The position numbers and the translations under genes are program-made. Shown piece after piece: positions 24,685 through 38,400 of a DNA stretch of 64,000 nt. How positions within the stretch are numbered: position 1 is the first letter of the stretch; the number at the start of each line of letters is the position of its first letter. This DNA comes from Chrysoperla carnea (taxonomy: Eukaryota > Arthropoda > Insecta > Neuroptera > Chrysopidae), in contig NC_058338.1 of NCBI RefSeq assembly GCF_905475395.1, forward strand, positions 43,497,935-43,561,934. Direction: 5' to 3'. The notes below the pieces were generated by a model. That model was not told the DNA's origin, did no database searches, and worked only from the letters and a program-made list of their open reading frames with translations.

Positions 24685-25817
24685 GAATATAAGAAAACAA
24701 ACTTTTATAACTAGCTGAACTTCCGAAAAAAAAAAAAAATTAGATACGGAAGCCAATTTTTTCCGTTTTTCAAACAATATACTGTTTATAACTCGAAAAC
24801 GTTAAACTTTTACTTTATGATAAAATGACAAAAATGGAACAATAAATATTACAAGACTCATCAACGGAGAAGTATCTCCTTTTTTAACCTTTCTAACCTA
24901 TAGTTCACATTTTGTTTCCTTCTGTTCTAAATGGAGTCTTTCTTATCGAAAAAAGTGTAGGTACTTTTTACTTGGTTTATTTTGTAACAGTAATATCGTA
25001 ATTTTCAATCATGCTTTGGAGATATGTCTTAAGACATCAAAAACTTACATCAAAACATTCCAATAAATATAGCAATCGAGTTATTAAGTATACTCCAATT
25101 CACTAAAAAAAAGAGCGGGGATATCTTCTTTATGTTTTTCTAATCATAGGTTGTCACAGGCTCAATATCAAAAAATTAAGGAATTATTTCGATAATTTCT
25201 CAGTAAATTTCTCTAATTAAGTATCTTGCACTATCTTATACTTCTTAAAACGAAAAGGTACCGGATTTTGCAAAGCCAACTATTGAATCTGATTTATGCA
25301 AGAGGAGTATAGAGTAATTACTGAAATGTTGTTTTTTTTTCAATCATCAATGACTAGGTTATATGAAAAAACCTTGAGGTGCTTGTCCTTAAATATAAAA
25401 CGTTAAATTAAAAATAAAACGAAAATCAATTTCCTGAATATTTTAAATTAATCGCCTCAGGTTTTTACGTTATTATGGGTTACTCGAGAAATATATTTTT
25501 TAATTTTTACTAAAATACAAAATTGTACGTACTCATTATAAAAATGTATTATTCATTTATAATAACAAAAAAATTTCCTAGAACTCTAGATACTGGATGA
25601 TATTCTTATCTTGACAAAAAGTGTAAATAGGGAACCCTTTAATAATTTAATTCTTGAAACCATTTTTAAATAGTTTTGTGCTTCTGTGTAGGTCTGTCTA
25701 CCTTCGAACTCACATTTAACGATATTACAATTATATTTGATTATTATAATAAGATACGCATTATTTTGAATGTCGGGTTTTTAAATAACTTGACATTTTT
25801 TAAAATAACTTTATCTA

Positions 25818-26351
25818 CTCTGTGCCCAAAAAATAAGGTGACATTGTATTTATTTTGAAAATTGTTTATTTATTCTTCCAAATCAATTTCATCGCCTTCA
25901 AAGTAATCCCCTCCCGATGCAATGCATTTATGCCAACGGATTTTCCAATCTTCGAAACACTGGCTGTAGTCTCTTTCCGGGATTGCCTTCAGTTCCGTCT
26001 TCGCTGCGGCTTGAATCTCCTCTATCGTATCAAAACGGTGTCTCCAGAGCGATCTTTAGAGCTTGCTAAACAGCCAGAATTGAATACGGTGGTTGCGGAA
26101 CGATATGGGTTGATTTTGACGAAATAATCAAGAATTATGAGTGCGGTATGGGATGGTGCATTATCGTGGTGTAAAAACCATGAATTGTCTTTTCACAATT
26201 ACGGCCTTTTTAGGCGGATAGCGTTACGCAAATGACGCATAACGTTCAAATAATATTCCGTGTTGACTGTTTGGCCGGGCGGAAGGAATTCGTAATGCAC
26301 AACAAACGCGCGCAGTTTAATTTCAAATGTCACCTTATTTTTTTGACAGAG
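25818..26351 (-). mobile_element. Internally deleted mariner element with intact TIRs
   Basis: TIRs of about 28 bases (CTCTGTGCCCAAAAAATAAG at left, inverted as AAATAAGGTGACATT-type sequence at right) are flanked by the TA target duplication at 25816-25817 and 26352-26353. The minus strand carries the C-terminal part of a mariner D,D34D transposase. It has HYEFLPPGQTVN and EYYLNVMRHLRNAIR, a stop, then FLHHDNAPSHTA with the second catalytic Asp. After a frameshifted patch come FDTIEEIQAAAKTELKAIP, CFEDWKIRWHKCIASGGDYF and a stop. The N-terminal helix-turn-helix half is deleted. It is far less AT-rich than the host DNA, which suggests a fairly recent insertion. Confidence 0.93.
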
Positions 26352-26464
26352 TATTATATATTCTTGATTTTATAAAAAAATTTTGATACGAGCCAGTAGA
26401 CCGTCTCCTGATTGTCCTCATCCAGTATGACATTGTGGCAAGTAAGCATTATTTTTATTTTTTT

Positions 26465-28620
26465 GGATCTTGGTCTATAAAAATAATGGTAATAATAATA
26501 ATTAAATAATAAGGAAATGCTTTTGTTATATTTTCATTATGATAAACAACTGAATTTTTATAAAATTGGCAACACATTTTAGGTACTCCTTCAATTTCGA
26601 TTGAAATCTATTCTCATACATAAAAGTCATATAAAATAAGTTTTTAGATAACATAAATATAAAAAGAAAATAATATAAATGGCCTAGTAAAAAAACTTTA
26701 TGATAGTAGTAAATTTTCAACTTTTATTTTAATAAAATATTATAATCTATGAATAAGCTTTTTGATTTAATTAAAATTAATTCGAGATGCATTAAGTGAT
26801 AATAGCTTACAATTTAGCGGATTATGAATCATAAGGTGACCATACCTTGTTAGCAGTAATATTAATATTTACATGGAGTTTGTTCAAGAGCTTATTATTA
26901 TACAGGGCTTATTAGTATATAATATTATTATTGACCTCTTTGAAGATATAACGACCATTTTAACGTGGTACCAAGTAAATTATTAGTATCATATTCTGAA
27001 GGACGTAGTATTAAGTGATCTGCCAACTTCACAAGACAGTTTATAGCCGTGTCTGGTGAAAGATACAAAAATACATACATACTTCCTAATTTTCTGTACC
27101 CTGTACACAGATGTTTCAAATACCATCTGTCAGAAGGTATGCTAATATTTATGCTTCTTTTCGGAAGAGTTGTATCAAATTTTTAGACCACATTAGTAGG
27201 TGTCTTTCTTCTCGTGATTATGTTACCTTTGTCTTGAAGCCTACTTCTCTTCAAGAGAGGAATTTATGAGACTCTAGGAAGGGTTGCAATTTTTCGTAAG
27301 CTGTCCATCAATAGGGAATCGGACTGAAATTTTTTTTATCACTTCATATGACGTATTCTTACTTTACGAATAGAAAAGTGAAGTTGGTTTTTAAAAATAT
27401 TTACTAGTATGAAAGATATGAACGTTTAAAATTCCTAATTAAACAAAGAGGAAGATACCTACTACTGACGTCATACGTGGGTATCGCCATAGGGCAGGCA
27501 TGGGCGAGTTATTTTAAGTCAAAGTCAGCATTGTCATAACTTTATTGTGTGTCTCTTTATCCAAGTCCGCATTGCTCATAGAGGAGGAAGCGAGACGAGT
27601 ATTAATGAGATAGGTAGAAAAAAAATGTTGTCTCTCTGTTTTACTCGTATTTTAGGTTGTCTCTGGTTAGGTTATCGCTGTCTTACTCGTATGTTAAGTT
27701 AGGAGTACGAGGGACTTCTGTAAGTCACGTTTGCCCATGCCTGCCATAGAGATTACACATAATATTGCTTTATTTTGCTAAATGAAGATGGGCAACGTTT
27801 GAATGCAATCTTTGAATATTTATTAAAACTTCTTCGTTTTTTAATCAATTTTAATTTCACTTCACAATTCGACATCAGGATTATTCCCTATTATCCGAGA
27901 AACACAATAACCGCGACGATGAGTGACGCAGATAAACAAATATCATACAATTTTCCTGCGTTTTCACCATTTATATACTGTTTCTTTAGCACAATAATTA
28001 GGCGTTAATATGTCTAGCAGAAAATTTGTGCGTTTCACGGATAATTTGTGAATAGTTCACTGAAAATTTTAAGGCCAATGAGAGTCTTGTAAATGTATGT
28101 ATTATGCAATTTTAAAGGCCAGCAAGGGTCTCGTAAGTGCATTCTTCCAACATTTTATAATAATAAGCTCTGTACGCTCTGTATAATAATAAGCTCTGTA
28201 CGCTCTGTAAGCTCTTGAATAAGCTTCACGTAAGTAATAATATTACTGTTTACATGTATATGGTCACTCAACGAGTCATAACCCGCTGAATTGTAAGCTA
28301 TTATCATCTGATGCATCTTGAATTACGTAATTAAATCATAAAGCTTGAAAATGAATGTAGAAAATTTACTGTTGTCATAAAGTTTTTTTTACTAGGCCAT
28401 TTATATTATATTATGTTATTTGAAAACTTATTTTATATGACTTTTATGTATGAGAATAGATTTCACCCGAAATAGTACCTACAATGTTGTTAGAAGCTGC
28501 CAATTTTGTGCAAATCTGTTATTTATCATAATGAAAATTTATTAGTTGGAAATATAACAAAAGCATTTCCTAATTATTAAAAATTATTATCATTACGATT
28601 ATTTTTATAGATCAAGGTCC
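26465..28620. mobile_element. 2.2 kb structure with ~450 bp inverted arms
   Basis: The left arm (26465-26910) and right arm (28160-28620) are inverted copies. Shared blocks include 'tctataaaaataat', 'aggaaatgcttttgttatat', 'gaaatctattctcatacata' (with 'aaaagtcatataaaataag' following), 'atggcctagtaaaaaaa' and 'gataatagcttacaatt'. The arms differ by small indels. The right arm starts with a ~26-base unit ('aataataagctctgtacgct...') present twice. The interior holds a hAT-type MITE and no intact gene. It is either one large foldback transposon or two opposed copies of one element. Confidence 0.8.
27495..27743. mobile_element. hAT-type MITE (249 bp)
   Basis: Ends CAGGCATGGGC... and ...GCCCATGCCTG are inverted repeats of the hAT terminal type. 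They are flanked by an 8-base target duplication, CCATAGGG at left and CCATAGAG at right, with one mismatch. The interior is noncoding, with repeated 'ttactcgta' and 'ttgtctct' words. The 8-base duplication and CAG-type ends are established hAT features. Confidence 0.85.
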
Positions 28621-29529
28621 CACTAAATTTACAAGCTGGTAGAGGAAAAAGGCATTGTCAGCCTGCTCTCACCAATTTTATTATTTTTTTTTTAATGGAG
28701 ATAATATAAAATATTTAAAAGTTATTTTTAAAAAAAAAACAGTCAAAATAATGCGTAACTTATAATAATAATATTCAATTATAATCGTAATATCGTATAA
28801 AGTAAAACTAAAGGTAGAGAGACACAGAAGCTATAATTATTTTGACTTATTTATCGCTTTTTAAACAAGTAGTATTTAGGTATTTCAATGCCAAAAAAAA
28901 ATTGAAATGATCCAAAAATTTTGATTTTTTATTGATCAATTAATCATCCTTTTATACGTTTTTTGTGAATAATTCATATCGATTCTCTGAAAGGTTTAGA
29001 AGAAATTAACTATCAAAGTTAGATCTTGTTACCAAAAAAGGCACATTTCTCATAAACCGTAACCGTTTTTTCTCATTTTCATTTCAACTCAACAATTTAA
29101 GGGCCCCACATAACTAAATACAAGACTCCTACAGCCACCACAAAAATAAAAATGTGTAACTTAAAAAATGATATTTGAGATATGGACAAAAAATTAGTAA
29201 TAATGAATTTGGTACTAAAGTAAAACTTGGTGTAGGCTCGTAAACAGACTACAGAAGATAAAAAAGCCTACTTTTTTCCATGGTATACGTATATATCAAG
29301 GTAAAATTAGGTAATGTATAACTTTGGAAATATTGCAAGTAGAAAAAGCTTAAATGGAAAAAAGTTGTGTTTTGAAGAAATCTGAAACATAAATATTTGA
29401 AAATAACGAAAGGTTAACAACATACTTTTGCCATATTTTGTATGACTTGATTCATTATGATAAAATTTATAAAAATAGAAAAAATTTCTCTTTTTTAATA
29501 ATTATTTATTTTGCTTTCATTAAATAGGA
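28621..29529. other. Noncoding stretch, nothing recognised
   Basis: AT-rich with several A/T homopolymers (28690, 28735). No frame, paired repeat or known element was recognised between the inverted-arm structure and the mariner remnant. Confidence 0.45.
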
Positions 29530-29770
29530 TGTTATGTATTCATCACCATCATGTATGACCTACACTCATCTGGCAGCTTGTCAATTCCTTCAGTATAAAA
29601 TTTGGTTGGTTTGGATTGAAACCAATTTCCAACAGTCTGTTAAATTTTCCATCTTAAAGTTCTTTGTAAGGAATAAAAAACATGTTAGATGGAGAAAAGA
29701 ATTGCAAATAAGGTGAGTACGGTAAAAGTTCTTCTTGGTCTGCAAATTCGATCTTGAATCATTCTTTTTG
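29530..29770 (-). mobile_element. Mariner-like transposase C-terminal remnant
   Basis: The minus strand reads ELLPYSPYLQFFSPSNMFF, resembling the PYSPDLAPxDYFLF block around the third catalytic Asp. After a frameshift comes KPTKFYTEGIDKLPDECRS and a stop near 29530, a typical mariner C-terminus. The catalytic Asp position is changed or unclear, no TIRs were found and the frame is broken, so it is an inactive relic. It is a different lineage from the copy at 25.8 kb (KPTKFYTEGIDKLP versus CFEDWKIRWHKC). Confidence 0.75.
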
Positions 29771-29909
29771 GATATGTTGTCGCGCTAAAATTCACTCAAA
29801 ATAATAACAATCAATATAGCTGAATCAAGAACATATATATATATATATATATAAGACGTGAATTCTCTTATGCCGAGCTATAAGCGCCAATGGGTGAATT
29901 TACTTCGCC

Positions 29910-30062
29910 TACCTGGGCGGAGTCTAATCATTGAAACTGTTTTCAATCACTTTCAATTGAAACTGTTTTCAATCACTTGATTGATGAAAACAAAAGACGA
30001 CAACCAGATGCGCAGTACAAAGTACGCAACGACCGGGGACTAGACTTCGCCCAGATAGGCGC
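29910..30062. mobile_element. Short TIR element (~150 bp)
   Basis: The left end 'cgcctacctgggcggagtct' and the right end 'agacttcgcccagataggcg' are ~24-base inverted repeats. The interior includes a 26-base tandem pair ('attgaaactgttttcaatca' twice, 29931-29982). It is GC-richer than the surroundings and noncoding. Confidence 0.75.
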
Positions 30063-30069
30063 CTTTTTT

Positions 30070-33000
30070 CTTGCTACCCTTGTTTTCACAACAATTTTCT
30101 GTACATTTTTTTTTAAATTAAGATTACTGTAACTGCAACCTGTTGGTACAATCTGCGTAAATAGTAGAAAAAGTCTTATAATAGTGCAACTTCCCTTTTC
30201 TGCCTATGTAAACTAGAATGTGTAGAACAGCATATATTTCTGCGAATTTGAGCAGTTTTCTACAGATTTCTTTAAAAAAAAATGACTGTATGATATACAA
30301 ATATGATACACAAACCTGACCTCTGAAGTAAAACTCGAGTATAAATGCAAGAAACAACTTCTCTGCTTTGATGGCTATTAAGAGGTAGATACTAACAATT
30401 CTACTTGTCAATATCAGAAGTTATTTTTCACTCGACCTAATTTATAAAAATTAAGCAATTCCCAAACCTTCCCAAAAAGAAAGAGTGAACACTTTTTATG
30501 TTAAGATTTAATAGAAACAATTTTAGTTCATCATTCTCTCCAGAAGTATTTTTTGTTTGAATAATTTTCTATACGCTCCAGTAGTCATTTTCGTTACAAA
30601 TTTTCTATATCTTCAATAAGTAGGATAGGGATTCTTATAAAATTATAAAAGATTTCATGAATATGGTGATATTAGTTTAAGACGCTTTTAGAAAAAATAT
30701 GATATTTTCAATTTCTGCCTCGTAAAGAAGCTACCATACACATAAATTAAGCTCTATCTTCCAAATTTATCTAGAAGTAGGGCCGGATTTACACGGAGCG
30801 CCGCCGTTGGGCAATTCAAAAATGCCACCTTAAGTTTCTTTACATACTTATGATACAATAAAAAGCGTATACAATTTGAATTTTAAAGAGAAAAATTTCA
30901 CGCAAATCGATGCTATATGCTTAAGAATTAGTCATTATTTCAGACAGCGTATGAACCAGGATTTAAAAATTATACGTTTGGTTGAGAATATCTTTTTGAA
31001 ATTGAAAAGTATACAATTTTTTCAACATTTTTCGTCATGTCTAAGATCAAATTCACATGTGCGCAAAAATATTTTGACTTTCCGATAAATTTGCCGCTCA
31101 GAACCAGGGCCAGGACAGAATTTTTTGTATTTAGAAAAAATATATCGAAACTATTAAAGTGCATCCTTAGTTAATGTTTAACTTACGCCCAAATATTTTA
31201 TAGTTAGAAACATTCCTTTAGAATTCTATAGTTAAAACTGAAAATATACTGCACCAAGAGAAAATATACTCTATTACACATGCATATCCTCTGTAGTTGG
31301 AACAGTATCATTTCAGTTTAAATACCCATACTTCATTACCATTATAAAAGCAGATAGAAAAGAAAAAATACAAAATTTAAATAGTAAATCATTAAAATCA
31401 ATTCGAAAATAAATAAATAGTTGATGACATATATTTGGCAATGACAGCATATGGCGTCGAGGATAATGACAAGTTGAATGACAAATAAATATCGTTCAAA
31501 GAGAATCGTTTTATGACTTTGAAATGCCGTTTAGTCAGGCAATCGGTCTTGTTTTTATTAACCAACACTTGTATTTTTTTTAAAAATTATAATGATTTGT
31601 GAAACTCATTAAAAAAACACCTCATAAGGAAAAAGTTGTTTGAAGTTTGATCACCTCAGGAAATACTTCAATTTTATATCAGGTACCTACATACGAACTA
31701 TAAGCTGTATATAATATATGCATCATTATTCTTGCAATTGAGTAGAATCATTAACTTTGATATGAGTACATAGTACGAAGAAAATTCAAAATCATTTACA
31801 GAAAGATTCATAATAAGTAACGCCAATCACTTAATCAGGCAATTAATGAATGGATAGTGGATTATCTTTGAGCTTTCGAGACCGTTTTCTCAAAATTTAA
31901 AACTGGGGTAAATTTAAACTAATTTTGAAAGCTTCTTTATAAATATGTAAAAAGAAGTGTCATTCAAAAGCTATAGTTTTGGTTTTCCCGCTAAATCATA
32001 CATTGATATATTGCGGTAGAAATGAAATCTTAATCTCTGACCAGGAAACGTCGTATGGAAACGAACTAACTGGTCGTTCCAGTCGCAGTTCCCAAGTAAA
32101 ATAAAGATTGATACTGATCCAGTTTTGGTATCTTTTTACACAAAAAACTGTATAGAGCAATTCAGCTTTCATATTCCATTCCTTGTCCAAGCCTTATTCA
32201 AAATTAGAAAAATTTCCGGAAAGGATTTCGTTGTTAATTCTTATTGATTTTTATTTTTTTGCTGTTTTGAAAGTAAAGTCAAAAGCCGAGAAAGTACAGG
32301 CGTCATGCATACAACAAGTAGACATACTGTAACAAACATGTAATCAGATTACATTGAAACGAAACTGATATCGTGGTTAGCCACATGGAAAAGTATTTAA
32401 AAAAAAAACTAAGTCTGGTATCTGAGGTAGCTGTGTATGAGGAAAACTGAATATGGCTTTCATTTTAAGTAAGCCCTGTATCTTATTATAAACTGCAAGA
32501 AAAATTAATCTGAGAAAAATTCTGAAGTTCTTTTGAATTTGTGTCTGAATGTGGAATAAGAATGAGTTCTCACCTTTCCGAAATAGGAGCTCATTTTGTC
32601 ATTTTTATAAAATTTGAGTAATGTGCCGAATGCAATTTTGTATCAAGGTTCATGAAAAAAATTATCCGACGTAGCTGGTAGAAACAGCTAGTTTCACTTA
32701 TAATTTGATGTATATTTTAATGAACAATCAGTAGAAGTAATTTCTCCAACTTACTTCCGAAAGTTGAAAATAAACTACTTTTTTATGGACAACATTATCA
32801 ATGGAGATAAATCGATGAATTTCCAATTTATTTTCATCCTTTTTTCATTAGTATTTCATTTCCTTTTCTTTACACGAACGTCGTTAGATGTAACATAAAA
32901 ACTTCGACAGCTAAACTAAATTCATAAATTTTATGAAATACAAGTATAAAATAATGGGTAAATGCATCCTATATAACAACTTTAAAACAACTATGAAATA

Positions 33001-34400
33001 AGAAAGAATTATTTTACATTAGCTTTTACCGGCTTCAATCCTATGGTTATGGGTAGTTACTAGTTACCGGTCATGAACACTAAACTGTAAATGGTGCTAT
33101 AAGGTTTTTTAATGATCAATAGGTGGATATTCTTTTCTCGTTAACACAAAGTAACCTCCATAGAAGATATCGAATTCTCGCTCTCTATAATTCGTAAAAA
33201 ATCAATTTTTCTCAACAACAACAAAATTATCTATCTATAATATGTAACAAACATATTCCTCTGAAATAAAAACCTTAAAATCACGTCGATCCCTCGCTTC
33301 ATTATGGTCTGAAAGAATAAACGTAACTTTCTTAGCTTGCATGAACGAAAGAATTTTACTTAAAATTTATTTGTTGGATTATGATACCAATTTTCTGATA
33401 TGCTCCTTATCATTCTAGTGATATTTAACGCTGAATTTTCTTTAAAGCTTTCTAATAATTTTTTTAACAAATAAATAAATTTAACTTGTGGTTTCTCTGC
33501 TACTTATATCATTTCCTCAACATTTATTTGTAACAGCTCTTAGGAGAAGGTAATTATGCATAAAAGTTGCAGTAAGTGTGGATAAGAACACGTAAATTTA
33601 AAAATCTACGTGTTAACTCTTCTAGGAATGCAATTTCCTTTCTTTATAATAATACTTAAAATAATTGGCCTTTGATTATCTGGATATCGGCAAACAGCAT
33701 CTAATATTTTTACTTGTAACATTGGTAGCATAACAGCATCAACAAAAATTATTAATTTAAAGTACAATTATATTTCGGGCGGGAACTGTCATTTTGATTG
33801 CTTATTAAATCTCCGGCGAAATTTTCGCTTTACCAAAGTAATTGTGTTCGACTCTGAATAAGACAATCGTACTCTATATGCGTTATTCTTGCATCCACGA
33901 TGGTGACACTTTATAATGAAGTAATCCACACATCCCTGTCCTTTCTAATGACCTCTTCGGGAGTTCTTCCCGATCAAAAAATACATAATATTCATACTCC
34001 ACCCTGTATAATCTGCTACCTACTTTCAAAGAGAAAAATACCCTACTATTTAGAAAAAAAGAAAAACTTTATCTTGAAATGGCCTTCAAAATTTCATCAT
34101 AAGAAAATTCGTTCCATTGGCATCGTTCCAAATATAAAAGTTTCTAATAATTTGCTATTATAATAGGTTATGTAATATTCTCTACCCAATTTGTATATAT
34201 CTCAAACAATATTTAGACCGCATTCATAATCGATTCTTTAACAATTACTTAATGAGGAATGTTCTTATACTGACACTATAGTTCCTCAAGCTCCCAAATC
34301 CATTATTACTTCATATTCAACCAAATCTAAGTTGGCCGTGAATCAACCGTCATTCAATCTTTTATGTCTCAATCATTTTTATTACAAGCTTTTATTTAAC
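30070..34400. other. Long gene-free stretch
   Basis: No gene or repeat was recognised. The minus frame at 30124-30411 (95 codons, hydrophobic with a Cys- and Lys-containing tail), the overlapping frames at 30876-31164 and the minus frame at 31996-32190 lack motifs and convincing exon borders. Confidence 0.45.
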
Positions 34401-34404
34401 TTGT

Positions 34405-34717
34405 AATAAATATATGCTTGTCCTGGTGGAATCTTGCAACTCAATTTTGAAGCAGTTATCATCCACCGATTGAGTATGCATGCTTACTTTGGATAACAAT
34501 GCATAGTAAGCTAAGTGGCGTCCTGATTTTCCCATCGCTTCCACCATATTTGATTTATGTATATGTTTGTCCAAATGGTATCTTGAAACTCAATTTTGAA
34601 GCAGTTATCGTGAAACGATTGAGGTGAAATTTTGCAAGTACGCTAAGTTTGGATGACAATGCATAGTGAGGTAAGCAGCATCCTGGTTTCCCCCTCGCTT
34701 CCACCATATTTGATTAT
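34405..34717. repeat. Tandem duplication, 2 x ~155 bp
   Basis: Two adjacent units share 'actcaattttgaagcagtta', 'gacaatgcatagt' and 'cgcttccaccatatttgat', with about one change in six bases. The word 'cgc.tccaccat' also occurs alone at 6.18 and 42.83 kb, hinting at a dispersed family. The minus frame at 34392-34574 is a by-product of this repeat. Confidence 0.8.
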
Positions 34718-35456
34718 ATATATTTTACAAGCTTATTTAAGGCATATATTTATTAAAAGTTTGAGCAAAAAAAAATTTTAGTACAATAAAAGCTTGTCCC
34801 TTAAAAAGTATTTTTTATTAAAAATTTTTTTAGTTTCATGAGGCATGATCTTGATACCAATTGCTATGGCGATTATAATTTTCATATTCATTACAGCTTT
34901 CTTGTAATATACAGGAGTATAAAAATGATTTATAAATTTCCCCATTTGAACACAAGATTCAACATATTCATCAAAAGAGTTTTTTTTTTTTATTTACGTC
35001 TTGGTCGACCAAATTTGTTCGGTATTATTTGTTCTATTCCAAGACAACAGAAATATAAAAAATCGAGTTCTTAAATTTTTATTGAGTACCAGATGTGCCC
35101 TGTTCATAAAATGGGTTGTTTGTGTATTTCCCTCGTAAATTTTTATATCTGCTTTGTTGTCTCCACACAATGTCCAATATGTTCCACCTCAAGTCAGTTT
35201 AATATGTACTTGGTTAACCATCATATGCAGTATTTACAATATTTATTTTGTATTTCACGGATTATAAATTTTTATATTTTCCAAACGGAAAAAAGTTGTG
35301 TACCTCTAAAGTTAGCAAGACAAATACAGTAAAGATAGAATGTTTATAGGATGAGCTATAAAATACCTAGTGTCAAACAAAGACAGCATTCTAATATTGA
35401 CTACCTAAGCCCTAGCCAAAGTATCACAGGATTCTTGACTGAAGTTGGAAAATTTC

Positions 35457-35494
35457 AAATCAGAAGCCTCCAAAAATGGAGGCCTCTGATTTGC
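35457..35494. repeat. Perfect-looking short hairpin
   Basis: CAAATCAGAAGCCTCC, a six-base AT loop, then GGAGGCCTCTGATTTG. The arms are 16 bases with one mismatch, and clearly GC-richer than the flanks. No T-run or gene context gives it a role. Confidence 0.7.
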
Positions 35495-35499
35495 TTCAA

Positions 35500-38400
35500 A
35501 TTGATACTAAGTACTCTATTACACATCATAGCAAGTACTCATTATCTAAAAATAATAATTAATGAGGCTTTGTTCCCGTGGTGTATGTACTATTTTTCTA
35601 CTCGATAGTGGCAAAAAGCAGCATTTTCTTTCGCAGGGAGAAAAATATTTTTTATTCTAAATTTCCAAACGTTTAAAGTTAATTGCAACAGTGAATATTT
35701 TTTGGATCATCCCTACTACTAAGTCCTCTCCGTCAACACCCACCACTTAACTCATGTTTCTGGTTTTGATCACAAAAAGCCTTACAGATATCTTGATCCG
35801 ATGCATAGAGTACCTACCTAATCAATTTGATGCAAAGAAAGTGAAATGCTCTGGAAATTAAACATTGCGAATGAAGAAATAAACTATTTTTTAAATATGT
35901 CATTAAATTTTAAAATATACAATTTATTTTTTTATGTCTAACAATGAATATTCTTCAGCAACAGCAAAGATTTATGAAATATATAGAAAGAAACAACGCT
36001 TGCGCTAGTTCTTCCAAAATATTGGCAGAGCCCCAATAACAACAAAAATGTCTCAATAAAGAAATGCTCTTATCAAGGCTGGTCTTGACGATACATCGAA
36101 TATTCTCTTAATTAATACAAGCTTAACAACAGTTATCGTTTAGTTAGTTCATATCGAAGCACATGATGAAATTATCTGTTAAAAAGAGAGAGTATTTTTG
36201 TTATAGATACTGATTTTGCTTTGCCAGCTTTATAGATTTATTTTTGCGTGTATCAAATGTATAATAAACTAATTTTAAATGCAAAGAAATTAAATGATGT
36301 GCTCAAGATAATTCTTACAAATATTAAAGTATAAATTTTCAACAAAATCAAATTGTTTATCTGATAGTTTCTGTGATTAAAATTAATTTAATTTTCGTTT
36401 AAAACAAAATAAGTTACTTTCTCACTTACGTCAAGCATAAAAATTCTGAAATTATTTTCGTATAATGGATTAGGTACTTAAATAGATTTCATTCACAAAC
36501 ATTAAGAAGTCTGTATAATATCTGGCTTTACTTGCCACTTTCTCCTAGAAATAAAATTTTTAGAAAAAAAAAAATTCGCAAGTAATAGCAATGTAATATT
36601 TAACAACGATCAATATTCTAAATTAAACCAACATCTTCTAAAATTGAAACATAATTCATAAATATTAACCTAATTTTTATATTAATAATTTTATTTTATA
36701 TTACATATAGACATAAAATACATATTTTTGATATCTGATTAACAATAAACAATGTATAACCTTTTAAAAAATAAATACAAATCAGTTAAGATACTTACAG
36801 TTTATAATTTAAACGAATGTAATTGTTGAATTTGCATTATCAATTGCATAAAAAGAATTTGAGGTTAGAACAGGAATGTTAGAACTATTAACTGGTTAAT
36901 ACACTATTCATATATTTAATATTAATTTTATGGTTTAAGTAACAAATTTTTATGTTAAATAATTCAAATACTAAATTAATATTTACACACATTAAGCATT
37001 TACAACAACAAAATTAATAACCTCCTGTCGTGTTGCGTGTTTACAACAATATGTGGATAATATACAGGGGACACTTAAACAAGATATGTTCAAACACATC
37101 ACATTGACTGTTCAAAAATAACTACTAGAAAGAGAATACTTTCATTTAAAAGAATATCAAGGAAAATGGAACAGGCATATACATCCCGTTTCCCACAATT
37201 GTTTGCACATAATACGTTAGTTCACGTAACGAAAACGGTCAGAAGTATGTTACTAAACAAGGATATATATATATTTACTAATGATATTCTCTTTGGATCG
37301 CAGATTCCTTTTCATCGTGAACATCATTCGTGAATTTTCTGAATGTATGTTACGTAACAAGGACAACCATCACTAATATATTATGGATTAAAACATTTAT
37401 CTCTTTCAGACAATTTGACTTTTCAGTTGTAATGAGTATATCTGATTTTTTTCGATATACAACAGTTTCATCTATTTTATGGCATCAATTCTACGATAAA
37501 TGTACAAATACAGATTGTTCATTTGAAAAATCTGTATCCTATGGGATTTTATATTGTTGATACTCGAATGTATCGAACTAAGTTGGCGCGAGCGCGGTTG
37601 TTCTTATACACTTTAATGTACTTAGGTATACTAATATGCATAAGAAGTAAAAAAAAAAAAGAAAGCAGCTTGTGGTAGCAGCAAATCTTTTTGTGTTGGA
37701 TATTAAAATTATGATATTTGTACAATAGAAGCCTTGGTAAATAATATCTACCTCTTATGATCTCCCTTTCAAATAAAAGAGCTTAGGATCTTCAAATATA
37801 AAACACGCCAAGAAACAAATGTCTCAAACTAATGACTCTCATATATTTGTCAGTAACTATAAAAAGAACCTCAAAGCTTTCCAAAGGAATGGAAAACTAA
37901 AAATGAAGACTGAGACTTTTCGACAACTTTACTGACGTAAAATTCATATGTAAACACCAAGACAAACACAGTTTGCACACAACGTACAACTTCCATATTT
38001 TTACAAGACGACTAAAAATAGAGCATTAACGCTTCTCAAACAATTGAAGTGGGGTGAAAATATAAAATCTGCAAAAGAGAAAATTAAACAACCACTAAGG
38101 AGTTTATAGCAAATCAAATATTTAGTGAAGATCAGAAGTACATCAAGGCTGAGAACAAGAATCAGGACCATGTTTACAAGACTAAGAGTAAGAGGTGAGA
38201 TTGCGAGACTAAGACATTAAGAAAAAGAGTAAACTACGACATTTTTGATGACTGATAAATATTTCCCTTTATTTAAAATAATATGCAATTCTAACAAAAT
38301 ATTAATGGTAATTAAATAAACTTTTACCTCCTCTAATTTAATAATCATTTTTTCTACAGTTTCTGACCAAGTTTTGCAATTAATGTTACTGCAACTTAAA

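Larger units (their letters stand above)
20822..25817. other. Long gene-free stretch
   Basis: No coding exon was recognised. It holds a family A left-end fragment (21.9 kb) and a 45-base A run (24.64 kb). The words 'aactggctgaact' and 'aactagctgaact' flank that run ~110 bases apart. The minus frame at 22554-22769 starts with a plausible Lys/Arg-rich segment, but it has no partner exons. Confidence 0.45.

Noticed and set aside
25855-26127. 90-codon plus-strand frame as a gene
   Set aside because: The minus strand here encodes the mariner transposase C-terminus; the plus frame is its shadow.
28141-28211. CRISPR-like direct repeats
   Set aside because: Only two 26-base units lie directly abutting without spacers inside a eukaryotic transposon arm.
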